The notes: generated from the sequence alone by a model not told the origin. A stretch of 7,703 bases of DNA from Paludibacter sp. (GCA_031284665.1 JAITXR010000276.1:1-7703); one strand, 5' to 3'; positions 1 to 6,212 are shown, counted from the first letter of the stretch. Program-made: numbers and translations.

Positions 1-443
1 TCAGCAAGTTCGGTTAATGCTTGGTAAATGTCGCTAAACTGCATATTTGTTTCTACCATAAATTTATCTAATTGTTGTTTTAATTCTGCATATCCTAATG
101 CAAATTGTCGCAGGGCTACAAAAGCCCGTACAACTTGAATATTCATTTCAATAGCAATTGGGCTATTTAGCAAACCTGCTAACATAGCAATTCCGTGTTC
201 GGTAAAAGCATAAGGCAATTTACGAGTTCCGCCCCAACTTGATGTTCCATTTTGGAATATCAAGTCAAATTCTTCATTATTCAACTGAAATATAAAATCA
301 GTCGGAAAACGGTCAGCATTTCGTTTTACAGCCTTATTAAGATTTGAAGTCGTTACGCCATACATTTGAGATAAATCCCTGTCAAGTATAACCTTATAAC
401 CTCTAATCTCATAAATTTTGCTTTGAATTAATTGCAGTTCCAT
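1..443 (-). CDS. ORF6N domain-containing protein (partial, C-terminus beyond left edge)
   Basis: An open frame starts at the ATG whose complement is 441-443 and runs off the left edge after 147 codons with no stop. The N-terminal part (about residues 8-92) reads as an ORF6N domain. Key features are the segment EIRGYKVILDRDLSQMYGV (12-30), the NADRFP.DF block (42-50), the G-rich turn GGTRK (71-75) and the TEHGIAML motif (81-88). A helical, probably coiled-coil tail follows from about residue 95. The ORF6N family is related to KilA-N/Bro-N DNA-binding domains and was first known from phage antirepressor-type proteins; many Bacteroidetes chromosomes carry stand-alone copies of unknown role. The start lies 38 nt downstream of the terC stop on the same strand, so it may be co-transcribed. 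No clear -7 box is seen in that gap. DNA binding is inferred from the family. The true length is unknown because of the truncation. Confidence 0.85.
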   Translation of the reverse strand, partial: MELQLIQSKIYEIRGYKVILDRDLSQMYGVTTSNLNKAVKRNADRFPTDFIFQLNNEEFDLIFQNGTSSWGGTRKLPYAFTEHGIAMLAGLLNSPIAIEMNIQVVRAFVALRQFALGYAELKQQLDKFMVETNMQFSDIYQALTELA

Positions 444-481
444 TGTTTTAATAGTAGATAAATATTAAAGTGGAGTATTAA

Positions 482-1618
482 TTATTTTCTCAGCCCTTCA
501 ATTTCTTTTTCTTCTTCGGCAATTTTTTCTCGAAGTTCTTCAATTTTTTTCTCGTCCGAAATCAACATCGAAAGCACGATTGAAAATGCAAGAGTAAATA
601 TAATGACAGCAAGCGAAACCCATGAATGTGTAGAGAAAAATTCTTCTATCGGCAGGAAATATTCTGTTACATGTTCGGCAAACAGTGATAATTTTGGGAA
701 TAATTTTGCCAACGCCTCAAATGCCGAAGGAATTGCTAACACAGACATTTTCACGCCAATAAACAGCAAAATAAAGCAAACACCGTGCTTGAGAAAACGG
801 AACATCTTCATAATGCCTTTGAGTGCAAAGAAAAGCGATACTAAACCCATTACAGCGAATACATTTGACGATACTGCCAAAAAGTTTTCTTCTGCATCAG
901 TTAGAATGCCACTTGCCCCTTCTCTGATTACACCGATAATAGCAGGAATAGAATCTACGGCAAACAGTACGTCCGTAGAACCAATTACCAAAAGGCAAAG
1001 GAAAATGACTGTAATAAATGTTTTCCCGTTTTCTTTTACAAAAAATTTAGACGAATGTTCGTCTGCATAAATTGGGAAAATTTTTGACGCACCCTTGTAA
1101 AGAATGTTCGATTTTGGGTCAACTTGGTCTTCGTCGTTTGAAAAAGCCATTTTAACAGCGGTATAAACCAAAATTAGCCCAAAAATTATCATAATCCACT
1201 CGAATTGTTGTACAAGTTCCATTCCTAAAAGAATGAATAATACTCTCAACACGATAGAAATCAAAATACCCATTTTCAGCAGTTTCGGTTGATTGTGCGA
1301 GGCAATTGCCATCATCGAGAAAATCATAATAAACACAAACAGATTATCTACCGACAGTGAATACTCGGTGAGGTAACCTGCAATAAATTTCATTCCCATT
1401 TCGTGAGCGGTATTTACAGTTGTTTCCGCATTTTGAGGGAAGAAAAAGAAGATTGCTGCTCCGAAAAGCAGTGCGATAGAAATCCATACGCCTGTCCAGC
1501 GTAGCGAAGTTTTAACGGATATTTCGCCTTTACGATGGTCAGTTACATACATATCGACAAAATAAACCACGAAAAAGATTGCTATAAAAGCAATCCACCA
1601 CCATGTTAGTGCTTGCAT
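482..1618 (-). CDS. TerC/Alx-family integral membrane protein
   Basis: This 378-aa protein has about nine predicted membrane helices (roughly 6-25, 40-60, 77-105, 116-134, 140-158, 201-223, 246-266, 276-297, 333-353). Two family-defining acidic motifs are visible inside membrane segments: EYSLSVDNLFVF (85-96) and STDVLFAVDSIPAI (214-227). Also present are the conserved R125 in the helix after the first motif and the SSNVFAVMGL block (250-259). The C-terminus (355-378) is a highly charged E/K helix, probably cytoplasmic. TerC-family proteins include tellurite-resistance TerC and Alx; Alx-type members are linked to manganese export and to metal loading of secreted enzymes. The size is close to Alx-type proteins. 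No other ter genes are nearby, so metal-ion homeostasis is a better guess than tellurite resistance. The upstream region holds a candidate -7 box at 1671-1678. Family assignment is firm; the substrate is inferred. Confidence 0.93.
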   Translation of the reverse strand: MQALTWWWIAFIAIFFVVYFVDMYVTDHRKGEISVKTSLRWTGVWISIALLFGAAIFFFFPQNAETTVNTAHEMGMKFIAGYLTEYSLSVDNLFVFIMIFSMMAIASHNQPKLLKMGILISIVLRVLFILLGMELVQQFEWIMIIFGLILVYTAVKMAFSNDEDQVDPKSNILYKGASKIFPIYADEHSSKFFVKENGKTFITVIFLCLLVIGSTDVLFAVDSIPAIIGVIREGASGILTDAEENFLAVSSNVFAVMGLVSLFFALKGIMKMFRFLKHGVCFILLFIGVKMSVLAIPSAFEALAKLFPKLSLFAEHVTEYFLPIEEFFSTHSWVSLAVIIFTLAFSIVLSMLISDEKKIEELREKIAEEEKEIEGLRK

Positions 1619-1665
1619 AGATATTAATTAATTAGGTTAAGTTAATTTGTTAATTAAATAAAAAA

Positions 1666-1681
1666 ACGTACAAAAATACGT
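1666..1681 (-). promoter_or_regulatory. Candidate terC promoter (-7 box) with overlapping inverted repeat
   Basis: On the minus strand TATTTTTG (complement of 1671-1678) matches the Bacteroidetes -7 consensus TAnnTTTG and would give a leader of roughly 45 nt before terC. The box lies inside the small inverted repeat ACGTA (1666-1670), 6-nt spacer, TACGT (1677-1681), which could be an operator. A further ACGTAT lies at 1718-1723. No convincing TTG -33 element is found at the usual spacing; the region there is T-rich. The assignment is therefore tentative. Confidence 0.4.
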
Positions 1682-1778
1682 ATTAACTTTGATATAAAAA
1701 AATAAAATACATAAAAAACGTATTTTTTTTGTTACCAAGAATTTAAGTGGGGAAGTTTGAGTAGTTACCTAACATTAC

Positions 1779-1845
1779 ACGTCGGGACAGGTCAGGGAAA
1801 ATGCCTTAGTAATGACGGGCTGCGGCTGCGGCGTCCCGCTCCGAA
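1779..1845. other. GC-rich intergenic island
   Basis: This stretch between terC and adk is about 65% G+C (counted by eye), set in AT-rich DNA. It contains a short tandem repeat of CTGCGG (1820-1831) and a possible 6-bp stem between CGGGAC (1783-1788) and GTCCCG (1833-1838). No open frame of interest or known RNA family was recognised. It may be a dispersed repeat element or the remnant of one. It sits downstream of the adk hairpin and upstream of the terC -7 box, so it could also lie within readthrough RNA. Confidence 0.4.
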
Positions 1846-1850
1846 AACTT

Positions 1851-1883
1851 AAACGTGCTACGTTTCCGAAACGTAACACGTTT
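1851..1883 (-). terminator. Hairpin immediately after adk, probable transcription terminator
   Basis: Two 16-nt arms (1851-1866 and 1868-1883) are complementary with a single mismatch and almost no loop. The core on the plus strand is ACGTGCTACGTTTC then GAAACGTAACACGT. The hairpin begins 2 nt after the adk stop codon. The minus-strand sequence after the stem is TTT (within the stem base), then AAGTTTT, so the U-tract is weak. Position and stability suggest the 3' end of the hpt-adk transcript. Confidence 0.6.
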
Positions 1884-1885
1884 TA

Positions 1886-2461
1886 TCAATTATCAATTTT
1901 CCCTATTATTTTTTCGATTTGGGCAAAACAGTCGTCGATTGTGCCGTTGTTGTCAACTTGGATGTAACGGTTGGTTTGCCGATAATACTGTTTTACAGGC
2001 TCGGTTTTTTCGTGGTAAACGCTTAGTCGGCGGAGAATGGTTTCGGGAGTGTCGTCGCTTCGTCCCGACATTGCCCCACGCTGTACGAGGCGGTCGAAAA
2101 GTGTTTCCTGTTCTACAAAAATTTCGAACATAAGGTCAATTTTCACTCCGCGCTGTTCGAGCAGGCTGTCGAGTGCTTCGGCTTGAGCGGTAGTGCGCGG
2201 AAAGCCGTCGAAAATCACTCCTTTGGCTGATAAATGTTCGTCGAGTTTTTTTGTCAGTACATCAATTATCACATTGTCGGGCACGAGTAAACCTTTGGAA
2301 ATGTAGTCGTTCGCAAGTTTTCCAAGTGCTGTTTGAGCGGCTACCTCGCTGCGGAGAATATCGCCTGTGGAGATGTGAATAAAACCGTGTTTCTTTGCCA
2401 ATAAATCGCTTTGAGTGCCTTTGCCTGAGCCGGGTGCTCCAAAAAGAACAATGTTTTGCAT
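1886..2461 (-). CDS. adk: Adenylate kinase
   Basis: This cytoplasmic enzyme catalyses reversible phosphoryl transfer ATP + AMP to 2 ADP, setting the adenylate energy balance. Starting at the ATG complementary to 2459-2461, the protein is 191 aa. It opens with MQNIVLFGAPGSGKGTQ, placing the P-loop GAPGSGKG at residues 8-15. The AMP site follows (STGDILR, 31-37; DGFPRT, 85-90). The LID region (RGAMSGRSDDTPETILRRL, about 128-146) is the short form without a zinc-binding Cys cluster, matching the roughly 190-aa class. The frame stays open for 35 codons upstream, but that extension is encoded by a 9-nt tandem repeat and has no family counterpart, so the internal start is chosen. The gene lies 111 nt downstream of hpt on the same strand and is probably co-transcribed. 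A hairpin follows the stop. Confidence 0.95.
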   Translation of the reverse strand: MQNIVLFGAPGSGKGTQSDLLAKKHGFIHISTGDILRSEVAAQTALGKLANDYISKGLLVPDNVIIDVLTKKLDEHLSAKGVIFDGFPRTTAQAEALDSLLEQRGVKIDLMFEIFVEQETLFDRLVQRGAMSGRSDDTPETILRRLSVYHEKTEPVKQYYRQTNRYIQVDNNGTIDDCFAQIEKIIGKIDN

Positions 2462-2541
2462 ATAGTTTGAAGAGTTTAAGTAGTTTGATTGTTTGAGTAG
2501 TTTGAGCGGTTTGAAGAGTTTGAGTAGTTTGAAGAGTTTCC
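2462..2541. repeat. Degenerate 9-nt tandem repeat in the hpt-adk spacer
   Basis: About eight or nine imperfect units fill the DNA upstream of adk. On the minus strand they read as variants of CTCAAACTA (for example CTTCAAACT, ACTCAAACT, GCTCAAACT). Because 9 is a multiple of 3, the array leaves the adk frame open and would encode an artificial LFK/LLK/PLK repeat peptide. A related sequence, AGTTTGAGTAGTT, recurs at 1753-1765 between terC and adk. Confidence 0.75.
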
Positions 2542-2555
2542 TAATTAGTAGTCTT

Positions 2556-2588
2556 TCACTAATCACTAATCACTAATCGTTAATCACT
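2556..2588. repeat. 7-nt tandem repeat spanning the hpt stop codon
   Basis: The plus strand reads TCACTAA three times (2556-2576), then TCGTTAA (2577-2583) and a partial TCACT (2584-2588). The array covers the last four codons and the stop of hpt and continues into the spacer. Slippage here would alter only the extreme C-terminus of Hpt. Confidence 0.75.
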
Positions 2589-3112
2589 GTATAGATTTCT
2601 TTCAAATTTCGTCCATATCCATCGTAGTCTAAGCCATATCCAACAATAAAGTCGTTTGGGATTTTCATTGCCACATAATCGATGTTAATTGGGCGTTGTA
2701 GTGCATCCGGTTTTTGCAGGAAAGTTGCTACTTTGATGCTTTTTGCGCCTTGCGTTGTGAGCGATGACAGGATGCGTTCCATAGTGATGCCGGTATCGAC
2801 GATGTCCTCTACTACCACTACGTTGCGTTCGATAACGCTTTCGCTCAATCCCATCACTTCTTTTACTACGCCGGTGGTGTATAGTCCGGCGTAGGATGAT
2901 AGTTTGATAAATGTGATTTCGCAGGGGATTGAAATGTGTTTCATTAAGTCGCTTGCAAACATAAATGCTCCGTTTAACACACAGATAAATAGCGGGTTAA
3001 GGTTTTGCATATCGTTGTTGATTTGCTCGGCTACGTTTTTTACGGCTTTCAAAATGTCGTGTTCGGGGATTGAAAGTGTAAATTGACGGTCGCGAATGGT
3101 AATTGTTTCCAT
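2573..3112 (-). CDS. hpt: Hypoxanthine phosphoribosyltransferase
   Basis: This purine-salvage enzyme joins hypoxanthine (and often guanine) with PRPP to give IMP (or GMP) and pyrophosphate in the cytoplasm. At 179 aa it is the usual bacterial length. The PRPP-binding loop VVVVEDIVDTGIT lies at residues 98-110, with the paired acidic residues E102 and D103 and the following DTG. The base-binding and metal-binding end is K134 in FLQKPDA and FIVGYGLDYDGYGRN (155-169). The early LNGAFMFASDL block (46-56) carries the conserved LxGA turn. The gene is followed by adk on the same strand, a natural pairing since both feed adenylate and guanylate pools. A -7-like box at 3277-3284 would give a leader of about 160 nt containing a palindrome. 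The stop codon is embedded in a 7-nt repeat array. Confidence 0.95.
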   Translation of the reverse strand: METITIRDRQFTLSIPEHDILKAVKNVAEQINNDMQNLNPLFICVLNGAFMFASDLMKHISIPCEITFIKLSSYAGLYTTGVVKEVMGLSESVIERNVVVVEDIVDTGITMERILSSLTTQGAKSIKVATFLQKPDALQRPINIDYVAMKIPNDFIVGYGLDYDGYGRNLKEIYTVIND

Positions 3113-3225
3113 AATTTATTAAGTATAATATTTGTTTTTTAATTAATTGTAAGTAATAAGAATAAAATAATGTTACATTACATATTTTGTAAATGGATGA
3201 AAGACTGCATCTTGTATCATTTTAC

Positions 3226-3243
3226 TCCCGATAACTATCGGGA
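3226..3243. repeat. Perfect palindrome in the hpt upstream region
   Basis: TCCCGATAACTATCGGGA has two perfect 8-nt arms (3226-3233, 3236-3243) around a 2-nt centre. It lies between the stop of the DUF6377 gene and the start of hpt. No U-tract follows on either strand, so it is not a typical intrinsic terminator. It could be an operator, a dispersed palindromic repeat or an RNA hairpin in the hpt leader. CATTTTAC occurs just before it (3218-3225) and again after it (3245-3252). Confidence 0.6.
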
Positions 3244-3276
3244 ACATTTTACATTTTACATTACTTAAGTGATTTG

Positions 3277-3284
3277 CAAAAATA
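3277..3284 (-). promoter_or_regulatory. hpt: Candidate -7 box for hpt-adk
   Basis: The minus strand reads TATTTTTG, matching the Bacteroidetes TAnnTTTG -7 consensus and identical to the candidate terC box. Transcription would start near 3270, giving a leader of about 160 nt. No TTG -33 element is visible at the expected distance, where the sequence is an A/T run, so confidence is limited. Confidence 0.35.
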
Positions 3285-3309
3285 AAAAAAAGTTATTTAT
3301 AAAAAAAAA

Positions 3310-4950
3310 TTACGCTCCTATTTTTAAAATCTGTTCTTCGAGATTGTCTTTAAAAAGCGAATGATTTTTGAGTTTTGACCGATAAGTATAAACTGTGGTT
3401 ATCGAGCAGCGCAGGAATGATGCGATTTTTTGGCTGTCGGTTATTCCCAGCCTTATCAGTGCAAAAATTCTTAAATCGGTATTCAGGATTTCGCCTTGTT
3501 TGATTGTCTGATGTTTTTCGGCGGGGAAAAGAGCATTGAAATCGCTTATAAACGTTGGGAAAATGCGCAGAAAAGTTTCGTCAAAATTGGTGTAAAAGTC
3601 CGAAAGTTCGTTTTCAATAAATTTTGACGATTTGAGTTCGGCGTTCAGTTCGTCCGATTTCCCGTCGCGAGCAAGGCGATGTAGGCTGCGGCGATAGTTG
3701 TCCAATTTGTCGATATAGTTTGAGCAAAGGTCGATAAATTTTGTTAAATATGCTTCTTTTACAATATTTGTTTGCGATAATTTGCGGTTAAGAGCGGTAA
3801 GTTCCACGTTCAACTCGTTCAGTTTTAGATTTTTAATTTGCAGGTCATCGTTTGTTTCGGCAAGTTGAATACGGATTTTCCCTATTCGTTTCAAATAAAT
3901 ATAAATATAGACTATTGCAATTATTAACAATGTAGAAAGCAGGCTTACCAAAATAAAATAAATAAATATAAGGTGATGTTGGCGAGTTGTTTTCTCGTGA
4001 TATGCATGGTCGATAATTGGGAAAATGGCAGCCACTTCGTTGTTTCGGAATCGAGCTTTACAGAACTCTGCATCGTCTAACGCCGATTTTATGCAGCGGT
4101 AAGCGTCGTTAATTTCGTTGTCGTGATATAGCAGCAGGGCGAGTTGCAACATTGCGGAGTTTTCTTTAATTGCATTTTGAATATCTCCCAACGCCGAAAT
4201 TGCAAAATAGCGTTTTTGGAGTTCGCTGTTGCCTTCGTGTTTATAGATATTAGCCAAAATACTTGCCAGAATTGCATAATTTGAGTTTTTATATTCTTGA
4301 CTGTTAAGCAGGTCGGTAATGATTGTCGCGGCTTTGTCCCAATGCCCGTCTTCCGACAATTTTTCGGCTTGCGAAAGTTTATATATCTGACTTTCGGGAT
4401 ATGCAATCAGCAAGATAGAATCGCGATAAAGATTGCTTTTCCTAAAATAATCATTGGATTTATCCGACTGCATTTCAGCATAATAACGATATATTTGCTT
4501 AAATGTGTCGTAATAATCGGCTTGAATTGGGACAGGAAGTTTTCTGAGTTCATTGAGGTCGAGGGCGTGCAACATTTGTGTCGCTTCGAGAAAATTACCC
4601 GACTGCCAATACATAAACGATAGGGATAGCACTGTGCTGAAATACAAATCGTTTTGCTTTGTTTGTTTCGCAATTTCGAGGTTTTTTTCGAGATACAGCA
4701 CCGCCGAATCAATTTTATAAGCCTTATATTCAAGGTATAATTTGCGATTAATGTCATAACGTGCCAAATCGCTGATATTTTTTTTTGCCAAATCGTTGAT
4801 TAACGAATTTATCTGTTGTTCTTTAATATCTTCGTAATGTGCTTTGTGGTCGAGCGCATACAACAGAGTTTGCATAATCGAATCGTTCGATGTATTGGCA
4901 GCCAACGGCAAAGTACACAAAAGAAATAATATGGTAATGAAGTGTTTCAT
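3310..4950 (-). CDS. DUF6377-type transmembrane regulator with TPR-like helices and C-terminal HTH
   Basis: This 546-aa protein starts with a signal peptide (1-18, hydrophobic core ITILFLLCTLPLA, likely cut after A18). A helical, TPR-like extracytoplasmic region follows (about 25-320; paired-helix patterns such as FMYWQSGNFLEATQML and IYKHEGNSELQKRYFA). One transmembrane helix lies at about 327-352, then a coiled coil (357-395; NDDLQIKNLKLNELNVELTAL). The C-terminal cytoplasmic module (about 396-530) has the pattern I recall for Bacteroidetes DUF6377 proteins: KEAYLTKFIDLCSNYIDKLDNYR, DFYTNFDETFLRIFP, then LRIFALIRLGITDSQKIASFL and CSITTVYTYRSKLKN. The last part (495-528) resembles a LuxR-like helix-turn-helix, so a membrane-anchored sensor-regulator is inferred; ligand and targets are unknown. 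It precedes hpt by 197 nt and follows the reductase by 122 nt. No clear promoter was found. Confidence 0.85.
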   Translation of the reverse strand: MKHFITILFLLCTLPLAANTSNDSIMQTLLYALDHKAHYEDIKEQQINSLINDLAKKNISDLARYDINRKLYLEYKAYKIDSAVLYLEKNLEIAKQTKQNDLYFSTVLSLSFMYWQSGNFLEATQMLHALDLNELRKLPVPIQADYYDTFKQIYRYYAEMQSDKSNDYFRKSNLYRDSILLIAYPESQIYKLSQAEKLSEDGHWDKAATIITDLLNSQEYKNSNYAILASILANIYKHEGNSELQKRYFAISALGDIQNAIKENSAMLQLALLLYHDNEINDAYRCIKSALDDAEFCKARFRNNEVAAIFPIIDHAYHEKTTRQHHLIFIYFILVSLLSTLLIIAIVYIYIYLKRIGKIRIQLAETNDDLQIKNLKLNELNVELTALNRKLSQTNIVKEAYLTKFIDLCSNYIDKLDNYRRSLHRLARDGKSDELNAELKSSKFIENELSDFYTNFDETFLRIFPTFISDFNALFPAEKHQTIKQGEILNTDLRIFALIRLGITDSQKIASFLRCSITTVYTYRSKLKNHSLFKDNLEEQILKIGA

Positions 4951-4952
4951 AA

Positions 4953-5068
4953 AGTAGTTGATAGTTAATGGTTTATAGTGAATAGTTTATAGTTTTAATT
5001 TCTACATTCCTAAATTCTTAATTTCTTAATTGTTTATTTGCACATTTGCACATTGTTAATTTGCACAT
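4953..5068. repeat. Intergenic low-complexity repeats between the reductase and DUF6377 genes
   Basis: Two repeat types fill this spacer. Near the DUF6377 start lie TATAGTT/GAATAGTT units, including GTTTATAGTGAATAGTTT at 4971-4988, which is repeated exactly at 6082-6099. Near the reductase stop, TTTGCACAT occurs three times (5037-5045, 5045-5053, 5060-5068). No gene or -7 box was recognised. Confidence 0.7.
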
Positions 5069-5072
5069 TAAA

Positions 5073-6059
5073 TTAAAATATCTTTTCGATAGATAATAAT
5101 TCGTGGCTCGAAAATTCGGTATTTTTCAGTGCTTTGATATTGTCGCTCAATTGCTTAACCGAACTTGCACCAACAATTACCGATGTTATTTCACTTCGCT
5201 GCAGACACCACGCTAAAGCCATTTGCGCAATGCTTTGACCGCGCCGGTCGGCTATTGTTTGCAGTTGGATTAATTTTTCGGCTGTTTGCGGATTGACCAG
5301 CCCACGCAGCACATCGTTGGCATAAGAGCGTGTAATGCGTGAGCCTTGCGGTATGGAGTTGATATATTTATCGCTTAAAACTCCTTGTGCCAATGGCGAA
5401 AAAACCGCCATCCCTATATTTTCTTGCTTTACAGTTGGCAAAATATCGGTTTCGATTTCGCGATTTATTATATTGTATCTATATTGAGCGGTGAGGCAAG
5501 GCGTTCCGTTGCGCTTGAGGATAAGCAGGGCTTGGCGCAATTTGTCGTCAGGATATTTCGACAGCCCCACATACAAGGCTTTCCCCTGCTTTACGATGGT
5601 CGAAAGGGCATCCATCGTTTCTTCCAATGGCGTTTCGGGGTCGTAGCGATGCGAATAAAACAAATCAACATAATCGAGTTGCATACGGCGCAAACTTTGG
5701 TCAATACTTGCCAACAACGATTTGCGCGAGCCTCCGTTGCCATACGGTCCAGCCCACATTTCGTGTCCGGCTTTGGTGCTGATAAACAGTTCGTCGCGGT
5801 AGTCGGCAAAATCCGATTTAATGATTTTCCCAAAATTACGTTCCGCACTGCCGTAAGGCACGCCATAATTGTTTGCCAAGTCAAAATGAGTAATGCCGTG
5901 GTCAAAAGCAAATCGCATCATTTCGACGGCTTGTTGCTGATTGCAATCATCGCCAAAGTTATGCCAAAAACCAAGCGAAATGCGCGGTAATTTCACACCG
6001 CTGTTTCCGCAAAAATTGTATCCTACCGAATTGTCGGTGTATCGTTCGTTTGAAAACAT
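5073..6059 (-). CDS. Aldo/keto reductase, YghZ (L-glyceraldehyde 3-phosphate reductase) type
   Basis: This is a 328-aa NAD(P)H-dependent oxidoreductase of the aldo/keto reductase superfamily, cytoplasmic, with a TIM-barrel fold. The catalytic tetrad is visible: D60 and Y65 in HFDLANNYG (58-66), K96 in STKAG (94-98), and H137 in FYSHR (134-138). The subgroup is shown by SLGFWHNFG (28-36), GSAERNFG (70-77), MWAGPYGNGGSRKSLLAS (101-118) and FSPLAQGVLSDKY (220-232). These closely follow E. coli YghZ, which reduces L-glyceraldehyde 3-phosphate and methylglyoxal. The cofactor end (VIVGASSVKQLSDNI, 294-308) is intact. The protein ends about 15-20 residues earlier than E. coli YghZ. It lies 155 nt downstream of dtd and may share its transcript, though the long repeat-filled spacer leaves this open. 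Substrate is inferred from similarity. Confidence 0.92.
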   Translation of the reverse strand: MFSNERYTDNSVGYNFCGNSGVKLPRISLGFWHNFGDDCNQQQAVEMMRFAFDHGITHFDLANNYGVPYGSAERNFGKIIKSDFADYRDELFISTKAGHEMWAGPYGNGGSRKSLLASIDQSLRRMQLDYVDLFYSHRYDPETPLEETMDALSTIVKQGKALYVGLSKYPDDKLRQALLILKRNGTPCLTAQYRYNIINREIETDILPTVKQENIGMAVFSPLAQGVLSDKYINSIPQGSRITRSYANDVLRGLVNPQTAEKLIQLQTIADRRGQSIAQMALAWCLQRSEITSVIVGASSVKQLSDNIKALKNTEFSSHELLSIEKIF

Positions 6060-6073
6060 AATATTTTTTTTTT

Positions 6074-6212
6074 AGTAAATAGTTTATAGTGAATAGTTTG
6101 TAGTAAATAGTGAAAAACCTCATAATTTGTAACTTCTCTAACTTCTATCTTCCAACTTCTTTATCTTCTAACTTCTTTAACTTCCATCTTCTGTAACTTC
6201 CAGTTTCCATCT
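6074..6212. repeat. Intergenic low-complexity repeats between dtd and the reductase gene
   Basis: Next to the reductase start lie AATAGTTTATAGTG-type units (6074-6112), including the exact 18-mer shared with 4971-4988. The rest (about 6128-6212) consists of degenerate units of the form TCTTCTAACTTC, TAACTTCTTTAAC and CCATCTTC. On the minus strand these read as alternating GAAGTTA and GAAGATA. No open frame, promoter or RNA gene was recognised here. Confidence 0.7.

Noticed and set aside
603..1070. 155-codon open frame on the plus strand
   Set aside because: It is antisense to terC and has no recognisable motif; it reflects the codon composition of the membrane protein.
482..1618. Tellurite-resistance operon
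   Set aside because: No terA, terB, terD, terE or terZ genes adjoin the TerC-family gene.
1619..1885. yybP-ykoY manganese riboswitch upstream of terC
   Set aside because: Such riboswitches precede some alx genes, but I could not find the conserved loop motifs in this leader.
1855..2133. 92-codon open frame on the plus strand
   Set aside because: It is antisense to adk, begins inside the hairpin, and has no recognisable family.
2462..2566. Upstream adk start giving a 226-aa protein
   Set aside because: The extra 35 residues come from a 9-nt repeat array and the canonical MQNIVLFGAPGSGKGT start lies downstream.
3113..3309. Small gene between hpt and the DUF6377 gene
   Set aside because: No open frame with a plausible start or composition was found; the space is AT-rich with a palindrome and a -7-like box.
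4089..4757. Two overlapping-frame open frames on the minus strand (4089-4406 and 4407-4757)
   Set aside because: Both lie inside the DUF6377 gene in another frame and show no domain pattern.
4953..5068. CRISPR-like array from TTTGCACAT and TATAGTT repeats
   Set aside because: Units are 7-9 nt, degenerate and without regular unique spacers; no cas gene is present.
5385..5990. 201-codon open frame on the plus strand
   Set aside because: It is fully antisense to the aldo/keto reductase, whose catalytic motifs are intact, and its translation shows no recognisable family.
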